A stretch of DNA of 64,000 bases from Siphlonurus alternatus (lineage: Eukaryota; Arthropoda; Insecta; Ephemeroptera; Siphlonuridae): the NCBI GenBank assembly GCA_949825025.1, contig OX463784.1:20144761-20208760 (forward strand), written 5' to 3'. Below the pieces are notes generated by a model that saw only the letters and a list, made by a program, of their open reading frames with translations, was not told the DNA's origin and made no database searches. Position numbers and translations under genes: made by a program. Of the stretch, positions 1 through 24,800 are shown piece after piece (positions within the stretch are counted from its first letter, which is position 1; each line of letters begins with the position of its first letter).

Positions 1-3000
1 TTAAACTTAAACTGAGATAATGGGATGGCAATTTTGGTTACGTTAGAAAAACCCCTTTTTTGGAATTTTAAAAAGTCGATGTTATAAATCGAAATCAAAG
101 TGTTAGGAATGGAATCGATTCGTTTTGCCATGACAAATTGAAAAAAAAATATAACATCACTCTCCTTTTAACTACAAGAAAGTTTTAAGGAACGAAACTT
201 TGAAAATACCAATACCCCCCCACATGTTCACGAAGGGTCACTTTTCCACTTTTTTTAAGGTAGCGAAAGTGATTTTTTGCGCGTTAAAAATTTGCTCCTT
301 ATCAAAACAAGACCTTTCAACCCATTTTCACCAAATTAATCGCAGCAGGATCCAAGGAATACGTAATATTCTGAAATATAGCTTAAAATAAAAGTGCACC
401 GAATGTCAATTTTTAGTAGGGCTAGGGCATCTCCTTGTCAAGCAGACTTTGAAAATATAACTTTCAATTCTCTCCCTTAAACTTAAACTGAGATAATGGG
501 ATGCCAATTTTGGTTACGTTAGAAAAACCCCTTTTTTGGAATTTTAAAAAGTCGATGTTATATATCGAAATCAAAGTGTTAGGAATGGAATCGATTCGTT
601 TTGCCATGACAAATTCAAAAAAAAATATAACATCACTCTCCTTTAAACTACAAGAAAGTTTTAAGGAACGAAACTTTGAAAATACCAATACCCCCCCACA
701 TGTTCACGAAGGGTCACTTTTCCACTTTTTTTAAGGTGGCGAAAGTGATTTTTTGCGCGTTAAAAATTTGCTCCTTATCAAAACAAGACCTTTCAACCCA
801 TTTTCACCAAATTAATCGCAGCAGGATCCAAGGAATACGTAATATTCTGAAATATAGCTTAAAATAAAAGTGCACCGAATTTCAATTTTTAGTAGGGCTA
901 GGGCATCTCCTTGTCAAGCAGACTTTGAAAATATAACTTTCAATTCTCTCCCTTAAACTTAAACTGAGATAATGGGATGCCAATTTTGGTTACGTTAGAA
1001 AAACCCCTTTTTTGGAATTTTAAAAAGTCGATGTTATAAATCGAAATCAAAGTGTTAGGAATGGAATCGATTCGTTTTGCCATGACAAATTCAAAAAAAA
1101 ATATAACATCACTCTCCTTTAAACTACAAGAAAGTTTTAAGGAACGAAACTTTGAAAATACCAATACCCCCCCACATGTTCACGAAGGGTCACTTTTCCA
1201 CTTTTTTTAAGGTGGCGAAAGTGAACTTTTGCTCGTTAAAAAGTTGCTCCTTATCGAAACAAGACCTTTCAACCCATTTTCACCAAATTAATTGCAGCAG
1301 AATCCAAGAAATACGTAATATTCTGAAATATAGCTTAAAATAAAAGTGCACCGAATTTCAATTTTTAGTAGGGCTAGGGCATCTCCTTGTCAAGCAGACT
1401 TTGAAAATATAACTTTCAATTCTCTCCCTTAAACTTAAACTGAGATAATGGGATGCCAATTTTGGTTACGTTAGAAAAACCCCTTTTTTGGAATTTTAAA
1501 AAGTCGATGTTATGAATTGAAATCAAAGTGTTAGGAATGGAATCGATTCGTTTTGCCATGACAAATTCAAAAAAAATATAACATAACTCTCCTTTTAACT
1601 ACAAGAAAGTTTTAAGGAACGAAACTTTGAAAATACCAATACCCCCCCACATGTTCACGAAGGGTCACTTTTCCACTTTTTTTAAGGTGGCGAAAGTGAC
1701 TTTTTGCGCGTTAAAAAGTTGCTCCTTATCGAAACAAGACCTTTCTACCCATTTTCACCAAATTAATCGTAGCAGGATCCAAGGAATACGTAATATTCTG
1801 ATATATAGCTACAAATAAAAGTGCACCGAATTTCAATTTTTAGTAGGGCTAGGGCATCTCCTTGTCAAGCAGACTTTAAAAATATAACTTTCAACTCTCT
1901 CCCTTAAACTTAAACTGAGATAATGGGATGGCAATTTTGGTTACGTTAGAAAAACCCCTTTTTTGGAATTTTAAAAAGTCGATGTTATAAATCGAAATCA
2001 AAGTGTTAGGAATGGAATCGATTCGTTTTGCCATGACAAATTGAAAAAAAAATATAACATCACTCTCCTTTTAACTACAAGAAAGTTTTAAGGAACGAAA
2101 CTTTGAAAATACCAATACCCCCCCACATGTTCACGAAGGGTCACTTTTCCACTTTTTTTAAGGTGGCGAAAGTGATTTTTTGCACGTTAAAAATTTGCTC
2201 CTTATCAAAACAAGACCTTTCAACCCATTTTCACCAAATTAATCGCAGCAGGATCCAAGGAATACGTAATATTCTGATATTTAGCTACAAATAAAAGTGC
2301 ACCGAATCGCAATTTTTAGTAGGGCTAGGGCATCTCCTTGTCAAGCAGACTTTGAAAATATAACTTTCAATTCTCTCCCTTAAACTTAAACTGAGATAAT
2401 GGGATGCCAATTTTGGTTACGTTAGAAAAACCCCTTTTTTGGAATTTTAAAAAGTCGATGTTATAAATCGAAATCAAAGTGTTAGGAATGGAATCGATTC
2501 GTTTTGCCATGACAAATTGAAAAAAAAATATAACATCACTCTCCTTTAAACTACAAGAAAGTTTTAAGGAAGGAAACTTTGAAAATACCAATACCCCCCC
2601 ACATGTTCACGAAGGGTCACTTTTCCACTTTTTTTAAGGTGGCAAAAGTGAACTTTTGCGCGTTAAAAAGTTGCTCCTTATCAAAACAAGACCTTTCAAC
2701 CCATTTTCACCAAATTAATTGCAGCAGAATCCAAGAAATACGTAATATTCTGAAATATAGCTTAAAATAAAAGTGCACCGAATTTCAATTTTTAGTAGGG
2801 CTAGGGCATCTCGATGTCAAGCAGACTTTGAAAATATAACTTTCAACTCTCTCCCTTAAACTTAAACTGAGATAATGGAATGGCAATTTTGGTTACGTTA
2901 GAAAAACCCCTTTTTTGGAATTTTAAAAAGTCGATGTTATAAATCGAAATCAAAGTGTTAGGAATGGAATCGATTCGTTTTGCCATGACAAATTCAAAAA

Positions 3001-6000
3001 AAAAAATAACATCACTCTCCTTTAAACTACAAGAAAGTTTTAAGGAACGAAACTTTGAAAATACCAATACCCCCCCACATGTTCACGAAGGGTCACTTTT
3101 CCACTTTTTTTAAGGTGGCGAAAGTGAACTTTTGCGCGTTAAAAAGTTGCTCCTTATCGAAACAAGACCTTTCAACCCATTTTCACCAAATTAATTGCAG
3201 CAGAATCCAAGAAATACGTAATATTCTGAAATATAGCTTAAAATAAAAGTGCACCGAATTTCAATTTTTAGTAGGGCTAGGGCATCTCCTTGTCAAGCAG
3301 ACTTTGAAAATATAACTTTCAACTCTCTCCCTTAAACTTAAACTGATATAATGGGATGGCAATTTTGGATACGTTAGAAAAAACCCTTTTTTGGAATTTT
3401 AAAAAGTCGATGTTATGAATTGAAATCAAAGTGTTAGGAATGGAATCGATTCGTTTTGCCATGACAAATTCAAAAAAAATATAACATCACTCTCCTTTTA
3501 ACTACAAGAAAGTTTTAAGGAACGAAACTTTGAAAATACCAATACCCCCCCACATGTTCACGAAGGGTCACATTTCCACTTTTTTTAAGGTGGCGAAAGT
3601 GACTTTTTGCGCGTTAAAAAGTTGCTCCTTATCGAAACAAGACCTTTCTACCCATTTTCACCAAATTAATCGTAGCAGGATCCAAGGAATACGTAATATT
3701 CTGATATATAGCTACAAATAAAAGTGCACCGAATTGCAATTTTTAGTAGAGCTAGGGCATCTCCTTGTCAAGCAGACTTTAAAAATATAACTTTTAACTC
3801 TCTCCCTTAAACTTAAACTGAGATAATGGGATGCCAATTTTGGTTACGTTAGAAAAACCCCTTTTTCGGAATTTTAAAAAGTCGATGTTATAAATCGAAA
3901 TCAAAGTGTTAGGAATGGAATCGATTCGTTTTGCCATGACAAATTGAAAAAAAAATATAACATCACTCTCCTTTTAACTACAAGAAAGTTTTAAGGAACG
4001 AAACTTTGAAAATACCAATACCCCCCCACATGTTCACGAAGGGTCACTTTTCCACTTTTTTTAAGGTGGCGAAAGTGACTTTTTGCGCGTTAAAAATTTG
4101 CTCCTTATCAAAACAAGACCTTTCAACCCATTTTCACCAAATTAATCGCAGCAGGATCCAAGGAATACGTAATATTCTGATATTTAGCTACAAATAAAAG
4201 TGCACCGAATTTCCATTTTTTGTAGGGCTAGGGCATCTCCTTGTCAAGCAGACTTTAAAAATATAACTTTCAACTCTCTCCCTTAAACTTAAACTGAGAT
4301 AATGGGATGCCAATTTTGGTTACGTTAGAAAAACCCCTTTTTTGGAATTTTAAACAGTCGATGTTATAAATCGAAATCAAAGTGTTAGGAATGGAATCGA
4401 TTCGTTTTGCCATGACAAATTGAAAAAAAAATATAACATCACTGTCCTTTTAACTACAAGAAAGTTTTAAGGAACGAAACTTTGAAAATACCAAAACCCC
4501 CCCACATGTTCACGAAGGGTCACTTTTCCACTTTTTTTAAGGTGGCGAAAGTGAACTTTTGCGCGTTAAAAAGTTGCTCCTTATCGAAACAAGACCTTTC
4601 AACCCATTTTCACCAAATTAATTGCAGCAGAATCCAAGAAATACGTAATATTCTGAAATATAGCTTAAAATAAAAGTGCACCGAATTTCAATTTTTAGTA
4701 GGGCTAGGGCATCTCCTTGTCAAGCAGACTTTGAAAATATAACTTTCAACTCTCTCCCTTAAACTTAAACTGAGATAATGGAATGGCAATTTTGGTTACG
4801 TTAGAAAAACCCCTTTTTTGGAATTTTAAAAAGTCGATGTTATAAATCGAAATCAAAGTGTTAGGAATGGAATCGATTCGTTTTGCCATGACAAATTCAA
4901 AAAAAATATAACATCACTCTCCTTTAAACTACAAGAAAGTTTTAAGGAACGAAACTTTGAAAATACCAATACCCCCCCACATGTTCACGAAGGGTCACTT
5001 TTCCACTTTTTTTAAGGTGGCGAAAGTGAACTTTTGCGCGTTAAAAAGTTGCTCCTTATCGAAACAAGACATTTCAACCCATTTTCACCAAATTAATTGC
5101 AGCAGAATCCAAGAAATACGTAATATTCTGAAATATAGCTTAAAATAAAAGTGCACCGAATTTCAATTTTTAGTAGGGCTAGGGCATCTCCTTGTCAAGC
5201 AGACTTTGAAAATATAATTTTCAACATTCTCCCTTAAACTTAAACTGAGATAATGGAATGGCAATTTTGGTTACGTTAGAAAAACCCCTTTTTTGGAATT
5301 TTAAAAAGTCGATGTTATAAATCGAAATCAAAGTGTTAGGAATGGAATCGATTCGTTTTGCCATGACAAATTCAAAAAAAAATATAACATCACTCTCCTT
5401 TAACTACAAGAAAGTTTTAAGGAACGAAACTTTGAAAATACCAATACCCCCCCACATGTTCACGAAGGGTCACTTTTCCACTTTTTTTAAGGTGGCGAAA
5501 GTGACTTTTTGCGCGTTAAAAAGTTGCTCCTTATCGAAACAAGACCTTTCTACCCATTTTCACCAAATTAATCGTAGCAGGATCCAAGGAATACGTAATA
5601 TTCTGATATATAGCTACAAATAAAAGTGCACCGAATTTCAATTTTTAGTAGGGCTAGGGCATCTCCTTGTCAAGCAGACTTTAAAAATATAACTTTCAAC
5701 TCTCTCCCTTAAACTTAAACTGAGATAATGGGATGCCAATTTTGGTTACGATAAAAAAAACCCTTTTTTGGAATTTTAAAAAGTCGATGTTATAAATCGA
5801 AATCAAAGTGTTAGGAATGGAATCGATTCGTTTTGCCATGACAAATTCAAAAAAAAATATAACATCACTCTCCTTTAAACTACAAGAAAGTTTTAAGGAA
5901 CGAAACTTTGAAAATACCAATACCCCCCCACATGTTCACGAAGGGTCACTTTTCCACTTTTTTTAAGGTGGCGAAAGTGAACTTTTGCGCGTTAAAAAGT

Positions 6001-7766
6001 TGCTCCTTATCGAAACAAGACCTTTCAACCCATTTTCACCAAATTAATTGCAGCAGAATCCAAGAAATACGTAATATTCTGAAATATAGCTTAAAATAAA
6101 AGTGCACCGAAATTCAATTTTTAGTAGGGCTAGGGCATCTCCTTGTCAAGCAGACTTTGAAAATATAACTTTCAACTCTCTCCCTTAAACTTAAACTGAT
6201 ATAATGGGATGGCAATTTTGGATACGTTAGAAAAAACCCTTTTTTGGAATTTTAAAAAGTCGATGTTATGAATTGAAATCAAAGTGTTAGGAATGGAATC
6301 GATTCGTTTTGCCATGAAAAATTCAAAAAAAATATAACATCACTCTCCTTTTAACTACAAGAAAGTTTTAAGGAACGAAACTTTGAAAATACCAATACCC
6401 CCCCACATGTTCACGAAGGGTCACTTTTCCACTTTTTTTAAGGTGGCGAAAGTGACTTTTTGCGCGTTAAAAATTTGCTCCTTATCAAAACAAGACCTTT
6501 CAACCCATTTTCACCAAATTAATCGCAGCAGGATCCAAGGAATACGTAATATTCTGATATATAGCTACAAATAAAAGTGCACCGAATTTCAATTTTTAGT
6601 AGGGCTAGGGCATCTCCTTGTCAAGCAGACTTTAAAAATATAACTTTCAACTCTCTCCCTTAAACTTAAACTGAGATAATGGGATGCCAATTTTGGTTAC
6701 GATAAAAAAACCCCTTTTTTGAATTTTAAAAAGTCGATGTTATAAATCGAAATCAAAGTGTTAGGAATGGAATCGATTCGTTTTGCCATGACAAATTGAA
6801 AAAAAAATATAACATCACTCTCCTTTTAACTACAAGAAAGTTTTAAGGAACGAAACTTTGAAAATACCAATACCCCCCCACATGTTCACGAAGGGTCACT
6901 TTTCCACTTTTTTTAAGGTGGCGAAAGTGACTTTTTGCGCGTTAAAAATTTGCTCCTTATCAAAACAAGACCTTTCAACCCATTTTCACCAAATTAATCG
7001 CAGCAGGATCCAAGGAATACGTAATATTCTGATATATAGCTACAAATAAAAGTGCACCGAATTTCAATTTTTAGTAGGGCTAGGGCATCTCCTTGTCAAG
7101 CAGACTTTAAAAATATAACTTTCAACTCTCTCCCTTAAACTTAAACTGAGATAATGGGATGCCAATTTTGGTTACGATAAAAAAACCCCTTTTTTGAATT
7201 TTAAAAAGTCGATGTTATAAATCGAAATCAAAGTGTTAGGAATGGAATCGATTCGTTTTGCCATGACAAATTGAAAAAAAAATATAACATCACTCTCCTT
7301 TTAACTACAAGAAAGTTTTAAGGAACGAAACTTTGAAAATACCAATACCCCCCCACATGTTCACGAAGGGTCACTTTTCCACTTTTTTTAAGGTGGCGAA
7401 AGTGACTTTTTGCGCGTTAAAAATTTGCTCCTTATCAAAACAAGACCTTTCAACCCATTTTCACCAAATTAATCGCAGCAGGATCCAAGGAATACGTAAT
7501 ATTCTGATATATAGCTACAAATAAAAGTGCACCGAATTTCAATTTTTAGTAGGGCTAGGGCATCTCCTTGTCAAGCAGACTTTAAAAATATAACTTTCAA
7601 CTCTCTCCCTTAAACTTAAACTGAGATAATGGGATGAAAATTTTGGTGTCGTTAGAAAAACCCCTATTTTTGGAATTTTAAAAAGTCGGTGTAATGAAAC
7701 GAAATTAAAGTGTTAGGAATGGAATCGATTCGTTTTGCCATGACAAATTAAAAAAATATATATAAT
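1..7766. repeat. Tandem satellite array, 475-476 bp monomer, about 16 copies
   Basis: The monomer that begins at 1 recurs at 477 and then every 475-476 bp until the last, degenerate copy that starts near 7608 and fades out at about 7766. Copies differ at a few percent of positions and by single-base indels in poly-A/poly-C runs. Diagnostic variants recur every fourth monomer (see findings), giving a higher-order unit of about 1,903 bp. The two copies covering about 6661-7135 and 7136-7610 look identical, so they duplicated recently. Each monomer carries a 63-codon open frame on + (starts at 200, 676, 1152 and so on) and a 74-codon frame on -. Both are probably by-products of array homogenisation rather than genes. 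The array enters the window from the left, so its true length is unknown. Confidence 0.97.
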
Positions 7767-8630
7767 AGTGAGGGAGCATAGCAACATCATCGTGCACTTT
7801 GTGACAGAAGCGCCAACCTTGGTACACAGGTAGAACTGACCTAGGAGGTAAATTTTTTCGGTGGCTCCACTCGCGCATCTTACCCTGGTGACCTCTGTTG
7901 ACCTTTCAAAATGGCGGCAATGGAGACTCTTGTTTATTTTTTAATTTGAAAAATAATTGCTTATATACAAAAATTCAAATGGAATATGGTATGGCATTAA
8001 GTCTCGAGTGTCCCTGATTTTTTTCAAAATGATGCGTTGCCAAATTTCTTTTGAATTTTGAAAATAGTGGGAAAATTGCATATTTTTCTAGTTATTGCAC
8101 TAAAAATTAATTTTAGGGTTAAATATTGTATCAAACGTTGGAAAATATTTAAACGAGTACAAATAGAACATATAATTTTCGTTTTGAACGAATACGAGCA
8201 TTGAACCTGACCTGTGCTGGACCAATGGCGACGTTGCAAAATTGCGCCTATATTTATATATAGACATACTCGTAACTTCAGTCTCTTATTTATATCGTAA
8301 AATATTTAATTATATTAAAATATTTATTTTGTCTTTTAAAATGAAACAAACATTACTCTTCTTTTTTACGTGTCGTATACAAAAGTTAGAGTAAAAATTA
8401 ACATTAAGTTTAATTGATTTACTATAATATCATTCAGCTGCCAATATGACAGAGATTCCATGTTATATCAAATTCAAATTTTCAAATTCAAAATTTATTC
8501 ATCTTACATAAAGACAAGTCAACATACATATTTTATATTGTACATATTAATTATCGCAATTGAATTAACGAAAGAAAAATCATTTACCGTTCAACTATTG
8601 ACTGCAATATCAATATAATTATCCATTGAG
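7767..8630. other. Single-copy flank of the satellite, no gene seen
   Basis: This is AT-rich sequence with one less AT-rich patch at about 7770-7920. No open frame here has splice or homology support, and no inverted repeat was seen. Confidence 0.5.
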
Positions 8631-8749
8631 TACCTGTCGCTGGCCTCTGAGATCCTGGAGGTGCAGGTGCACCCCCACCATAACCGCGTGTCTATGGATG
8701 TTGGTGCTCGCCGCCATCCTTTGCCCTTCAATGTGGCTAGGGTCACCAA
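8631..8749 (+). pseudogene. Broken copy of amino acid transporter exon 4
   Basis: The sequence matches the second half of transporter exon 4 (14990-15137) in the same orientation, including the stretches encoding ASEILE, TACLWMLVLAAILCP and MWLGSP. Relative to the intact exon it has a net deletion of about 8 bp after the ASEILE codons, which shifts the frame, plus scattered substitutions. The match stops where the intact exon continues into the codons for KDFW. No other transporter exon was found between here and 11426. It is therefore a relic of a partial upstream duplication, not a working exon. Confidence 0.85.
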
Positions 8750-20242
<11,493 letters not shown>

Positions 20243-20548
20243 GACTGAAATACTCATTACTCTAAATACCTCATTGTTGAGATTGGTGAAAATAACAATG
20301 GATATACTGCATGGATTTTGTTTATTGTGAATTTGGATGAAGGACCTCACAAACTATGAATTGTCAATTTTCAGTACAATTTTTTTAATCCCTTAAAATC
20401 TTGAAAATCAAGGTAAAAGACTTCCTATATTTGCAATACTATGACGTCATAGTGTTTGGCATTTCGATTTTAAGGGTAGTTGAGGGTTAAAAAATGCGAA
20501 AATATAATCAACAATACATAACTTGAGAGCTCCTTTTTCCAAATTTAC

Positions 20549-20554
20549 AATAAA
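20549..20554 (+). terminator. Candidate polyadenylation signal of the transporter
   Basis: AATAAA about 310 bp after the stop codon. It is the first canonical hexamer I saw on this strand, and use is not proven. Confidence 0.4.
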
Positions 20555-21511
20555 GAAATGTTATGTTCTCCATTGGTGAAGAAGTATTTGTAACCAAGCT
20601 GTATCTAATTTATTTAATAAATCAAAGTTGACTCGAATGTGAATAAAATAATTTGAGTGATGTTAATTAAGTCAAGTGAAAAATAATTTATGATTAATTA
20701 ATGAAATTGAATAATAATGTTTCTGCAAACACGATATTTTTTTTATATTTAAAATAAATGAAATTTTATGTTCTCTTGTATTTTCTTTTAAAGGTGCAAT
20801 TTATAATTTAGCGAACCACCTGCCTATATTTAGTTTATTCCCATGCAGTTATTAATTACGCAGCTTATTATGCAGCATGCAAAATACAAACAAGGCGTGG
20901 CTGGATGGTTATTAGAGCACAAGTGCGCAACGGTCCTTTTTTTTAAACTTCAACTGAACTAGTAGGTCTTAATTTTTTTTATCTTAAACCCCATATTATT
21001 CATAATTCATAATCATTCATTCATAATCATTAATCATAATAATTATTAATCCCGTGGATTGTGTAATATGGTAATTAACTTAATTGAAAATATAGTAAAT
21101 TAAAAAAGAGTGATTGTATATTAAAACAATTAAGTTAAATTACTTTAGATAAACGTTCAAATATCGCTTTTGGTCTAGAAATGAGCACCCACAATTAATG
21201 TTGTCCATGAGCATTATCATTGACGTTCAGCAAAATATTTAATTATAAATACATGTAAATGATGCTATAAATATTAAAACACAACTACCTTTTTAACTCG
21301 ACTTTTGTACTGTATTGGTAAATAATAACAAATTTTATTAATATAAAGATGCCTCTTATTTGGGTTTTCGAGCATTTTTTTTTTTTTTTTATCACAGAAC
21401 ACCTTTAAAAATTATTTACTTGTCCCTTTATTACTATATATTTATGTAACAATTTTTTTAAATTCAGATTCACAATTCACATACATATATAATGATTTTT
21501 TTTTTATCAAA
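20555..21511. other. Intergenic DNA between convergent genes
   Basis: AT-rich sequence. A 15-bp-class inverted repeat (CCCTTAAAATC with GATTTTAAGGG) just upstream, at about 20391-20477, surrounds a TGACGTCA palindrome. No gene seen. Confidence 0.5.
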
Positions 21512-21692
21512 CCCTATTGGGTACTTTTACCTACTAATTACTCACTATAAGTTTGAAACCCCGAACCTTCTGAAACCCTAACTTTAGCGTTTCGCGGGCT
21601 CTTCCGGAACGGGGGCGCCACGGCCTTGCAATCCATCTCGGCATTTGCCTGCGACTGAGGGAAACGTGGAAACCTCAGCTATAGTTTTACAC
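21512..21692 (-). repeat. Dispersed repeat Q, copy 1
   Basis: The reverse complement matches 35720-35920 over its GC-rich part, including AGGTTTCCACGTTTCCCTCA, TGGATTGCAAGGCCGTGG and GGTTCGGGGTTTCAAACTTA. No terminal inverted repeat is visible, so a SINE or LINE tail is more likely than a DNA transposon. Shorter remnants of the same motif occur near 17360-17400 and 37640-37675. Confidence 0.8.
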
Positions 21693-21861
21693 CATTTATT
21701 TTTACCTAGCAATAATTTAATTATACTTATTTAATTTTTTTAAATGTAATGCTTTAGTTAAAATAGATTTGTCATTTATAATAAAACTATTACAATAATT
21801 TATCGTTACAGTTCACAGTGCAATGTTAATTACATTAATTATAATTAATTCTTGAATTTGT

Positions 21862-24800
21862 TCAGTGCTTTGAAACTATTTTCTCAAGGTTCTTTATTTT
21901 CTCATGCGCTGTTTTTGAAATGCCATTTTCCATATTTTCTTGTTGAGCTTCTGCTTGCCTTTTCTCATTTTCCAGTTCTTCTAAATATGCAGATTCAGTT
22001 TGTTTCTTTCTAAAGAATTTACCTAAAAACAAAATAATTATTATTTTTTGAAATAAATAAAAAAATAATTTAATAAATTTGTTTTAAGTTAAAGGAAAGT
22101 TAAATAAAAGTCAATTTCTGCTGAGAGAAGAAAATATATTTCTTGTGTTATGTACAATATGAAACAAGGCAAATATTTAATAAATGTTGAAAAAGTATAA
22201 TGGACAAAATACATAAAAAAATTTTATTGCAGAAATGAATAGAGGGTACCAAATTATGCTACTCTGAATTTTTTCAGATTTTATTGAGACCCGGAACTAT
22301 TTTTAAATAATTATTGAAAGTCCTGTGATTTCAGTTGGCATTCCTGAATCCTTAATAAAAAGGATAGAGACTGGATGCCTATTGACGCCTCCAGGGAGCG
22401 TGGCCGCACTTTCAATAATTATTTAAAAATACTTCTGGGTCTCAAAAGTCTGAAAAAATTCAGAGTAGCATAATTTGGTACCCTCTATTCATTTCTGCAA
22501 TAAATTTTGTTCATAATGTACGTTGTCCATTATGTCGTTAAAGAATTTGAATAATCTCGTAGGAAATATCGAGGTCAATATAAATTCACTAATTATTTTC
22601 CTTCACTGATATAAGATTATTAAGTATTAAAAACTTTGAAACAACTTAAAAGACATTTTTTTAAAATCCTAATGTTAATTTTATTACATGGTTACAAGTG
22701 TAGGCTAGCAATGCTGATGCACCACACAATGTTAATCTTTTAATCTCATTTCTTGATCCAAAATTATAGAAATATTTAAAAATACTTATTTGTAACTAGG
22801 GGGTTCATTTCCCACTGTAAACCAACATTTATCTCGATATTCATTAGAATCAACAAAGCTCAAAATTACAATAAAAATTATAATGAAAGATTAACGTTGT
22901 AAGATACATCAGTGTTGCCACCAACCGGTGCTCAAATTACCCACTTACCTTGAACGTAAGCTCTCTCGAGGTTCATGAACGGAAGTTCGCTGGTAAGGGT
23001 CAGGGCGATCGCGGAGAGTAAAATAAACATGAAGTCACCAGGTATTTCTTTGACCTGAAAAACGAATGGATTGTTAGAATTAACTACTGCTAAAAAAAAT
23101 GCATTTTGGTGAGTTCAAATTTATTGAAAATTTCAATTATTATTCATTTTATTCATATTTTTACTAAAAAACTTTATTTTTAAATAAATAAATTAATAAA
23201 ATGTATGTCTTTTGAAAACATTTAATTTTTTAACAAATTGTGTATGATACATGTTACTGTATGTGGTAATATAAACAATAAAATATATTTAATTAATTCA
23301 TGCTTATTTTCACTAATTTTTATGAAAAATGAACTTTACAAAATGCATCTGAGAAAACCACATGAAATTTAACCATGCTTCTCTCTTGGACCAATTATAA
23401 TTATCAAATAAAATTCATAGAAAGTAATAGAGCAACCCGTCTCACATCCATCCATCTTGAAAATACCAACAAATTACTATAATAAAAATTACTACGCAAT
23501 GGGGGGAAAAAATATGAGAAAACTAAAGCGAAATTTGTCTTCTAAATTTTATTCTCTTGTTTGTCAAATAAAAATAAAAATAATTTTTAATAGGAGAATT
23601 TAAGAAATTTGCCTGCTTTGCAGATTGTGTACTGTACCATATAATCATATATAATACTGTACTTTACTCGAATATAGAATACTTCACCCGAATATCTTTT
23701 TTAAATCAATCTATGTAGCCAAATGCAATGGTTTTATCCGAAACAATAAAAAAACCAGCATTATAATAAGGGTCTACATACATAAATCAATTTGATTAGA
23801 TAAAATAAGGTTAAGGTATTTTTATATAGACAATGAGAAATTTAATATTAATAAACTAATAAAAAAAGGAACAAACAATTGAATTGAAACCAATTATTGA
23901 TAAATCCTTAGATTATATTAATGTTATGTACGTTTTAAGGGTAAGATAACGCCACCAATGTTAAAAAAATCCCTCACACAAAAATTCTGAAAAAAAAAAA
24001 TTAAAACGTTCTCCTGTACACCCCCTATCAGTAGCTAAAATATCAGGTGTATAAATACGATCTAGTTTTTGAGTTATGAATTTTTAAAGTTGACTTCTTT
24101 AACATGGAGAAATGGAACTCCCATGTTAAAGTAGTCAACTTTAAAAATTCATAACTCAAAAACTAGATCGTATTTATATACCTGATATTTTAGCTACTGA
24201 TAGGGGGTGTACAGGAGAAGATTTTAAATTTTTTTCAGAATTTTTGTGTGAGGGATTTTTTTTAACATTGGTGGCGTTATCTTACCCTTAAATCTGTTAT
24301 ACTGTATAATATATTCTAATTAAATGTATATTAATTAATATATTTATTTGAATATTTAGAATGAATTGAATTCATATGTAATTTTTTAACCGAAAAATAT
24401 TTCTATCCATTGTAATATTTTACGTTTACCAATGTTTTTGTATGAATTCTTACCGTATTATAGTGCGAGTAATACGAATTGGTTCTCGATGTCGCAATAT
24501 CCGCTAATAGGATCATGATGTGGGTCAGTTCGCAGGAATATTGCAGCTTTGCAAACGGTTGTAAGAATTGCCAGGATAACATTCTGTTAATTATACCTGA
24601 AATCATATATAATATCAGTCATATTGTTTTATTATACAAAAATGTCAAGTCTCCTGAATATTGTGGGTTATGGAGCAGAATATATTTATGGTATTTCACA
24701 AGATAGTATAATCGATGGTGTTAAAAAAAAAATCGAAATTTTATCTATAAAAAATAAAAAGTTAAAAACTAAACATTTTGAACCATTTTGTTTATCTTTT

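Noticed and set aside
1..7766. CRISPR-like array
   Set aside because: Monomers are 475-476 bp with no separate unique spacers, in a eukaryotic context.
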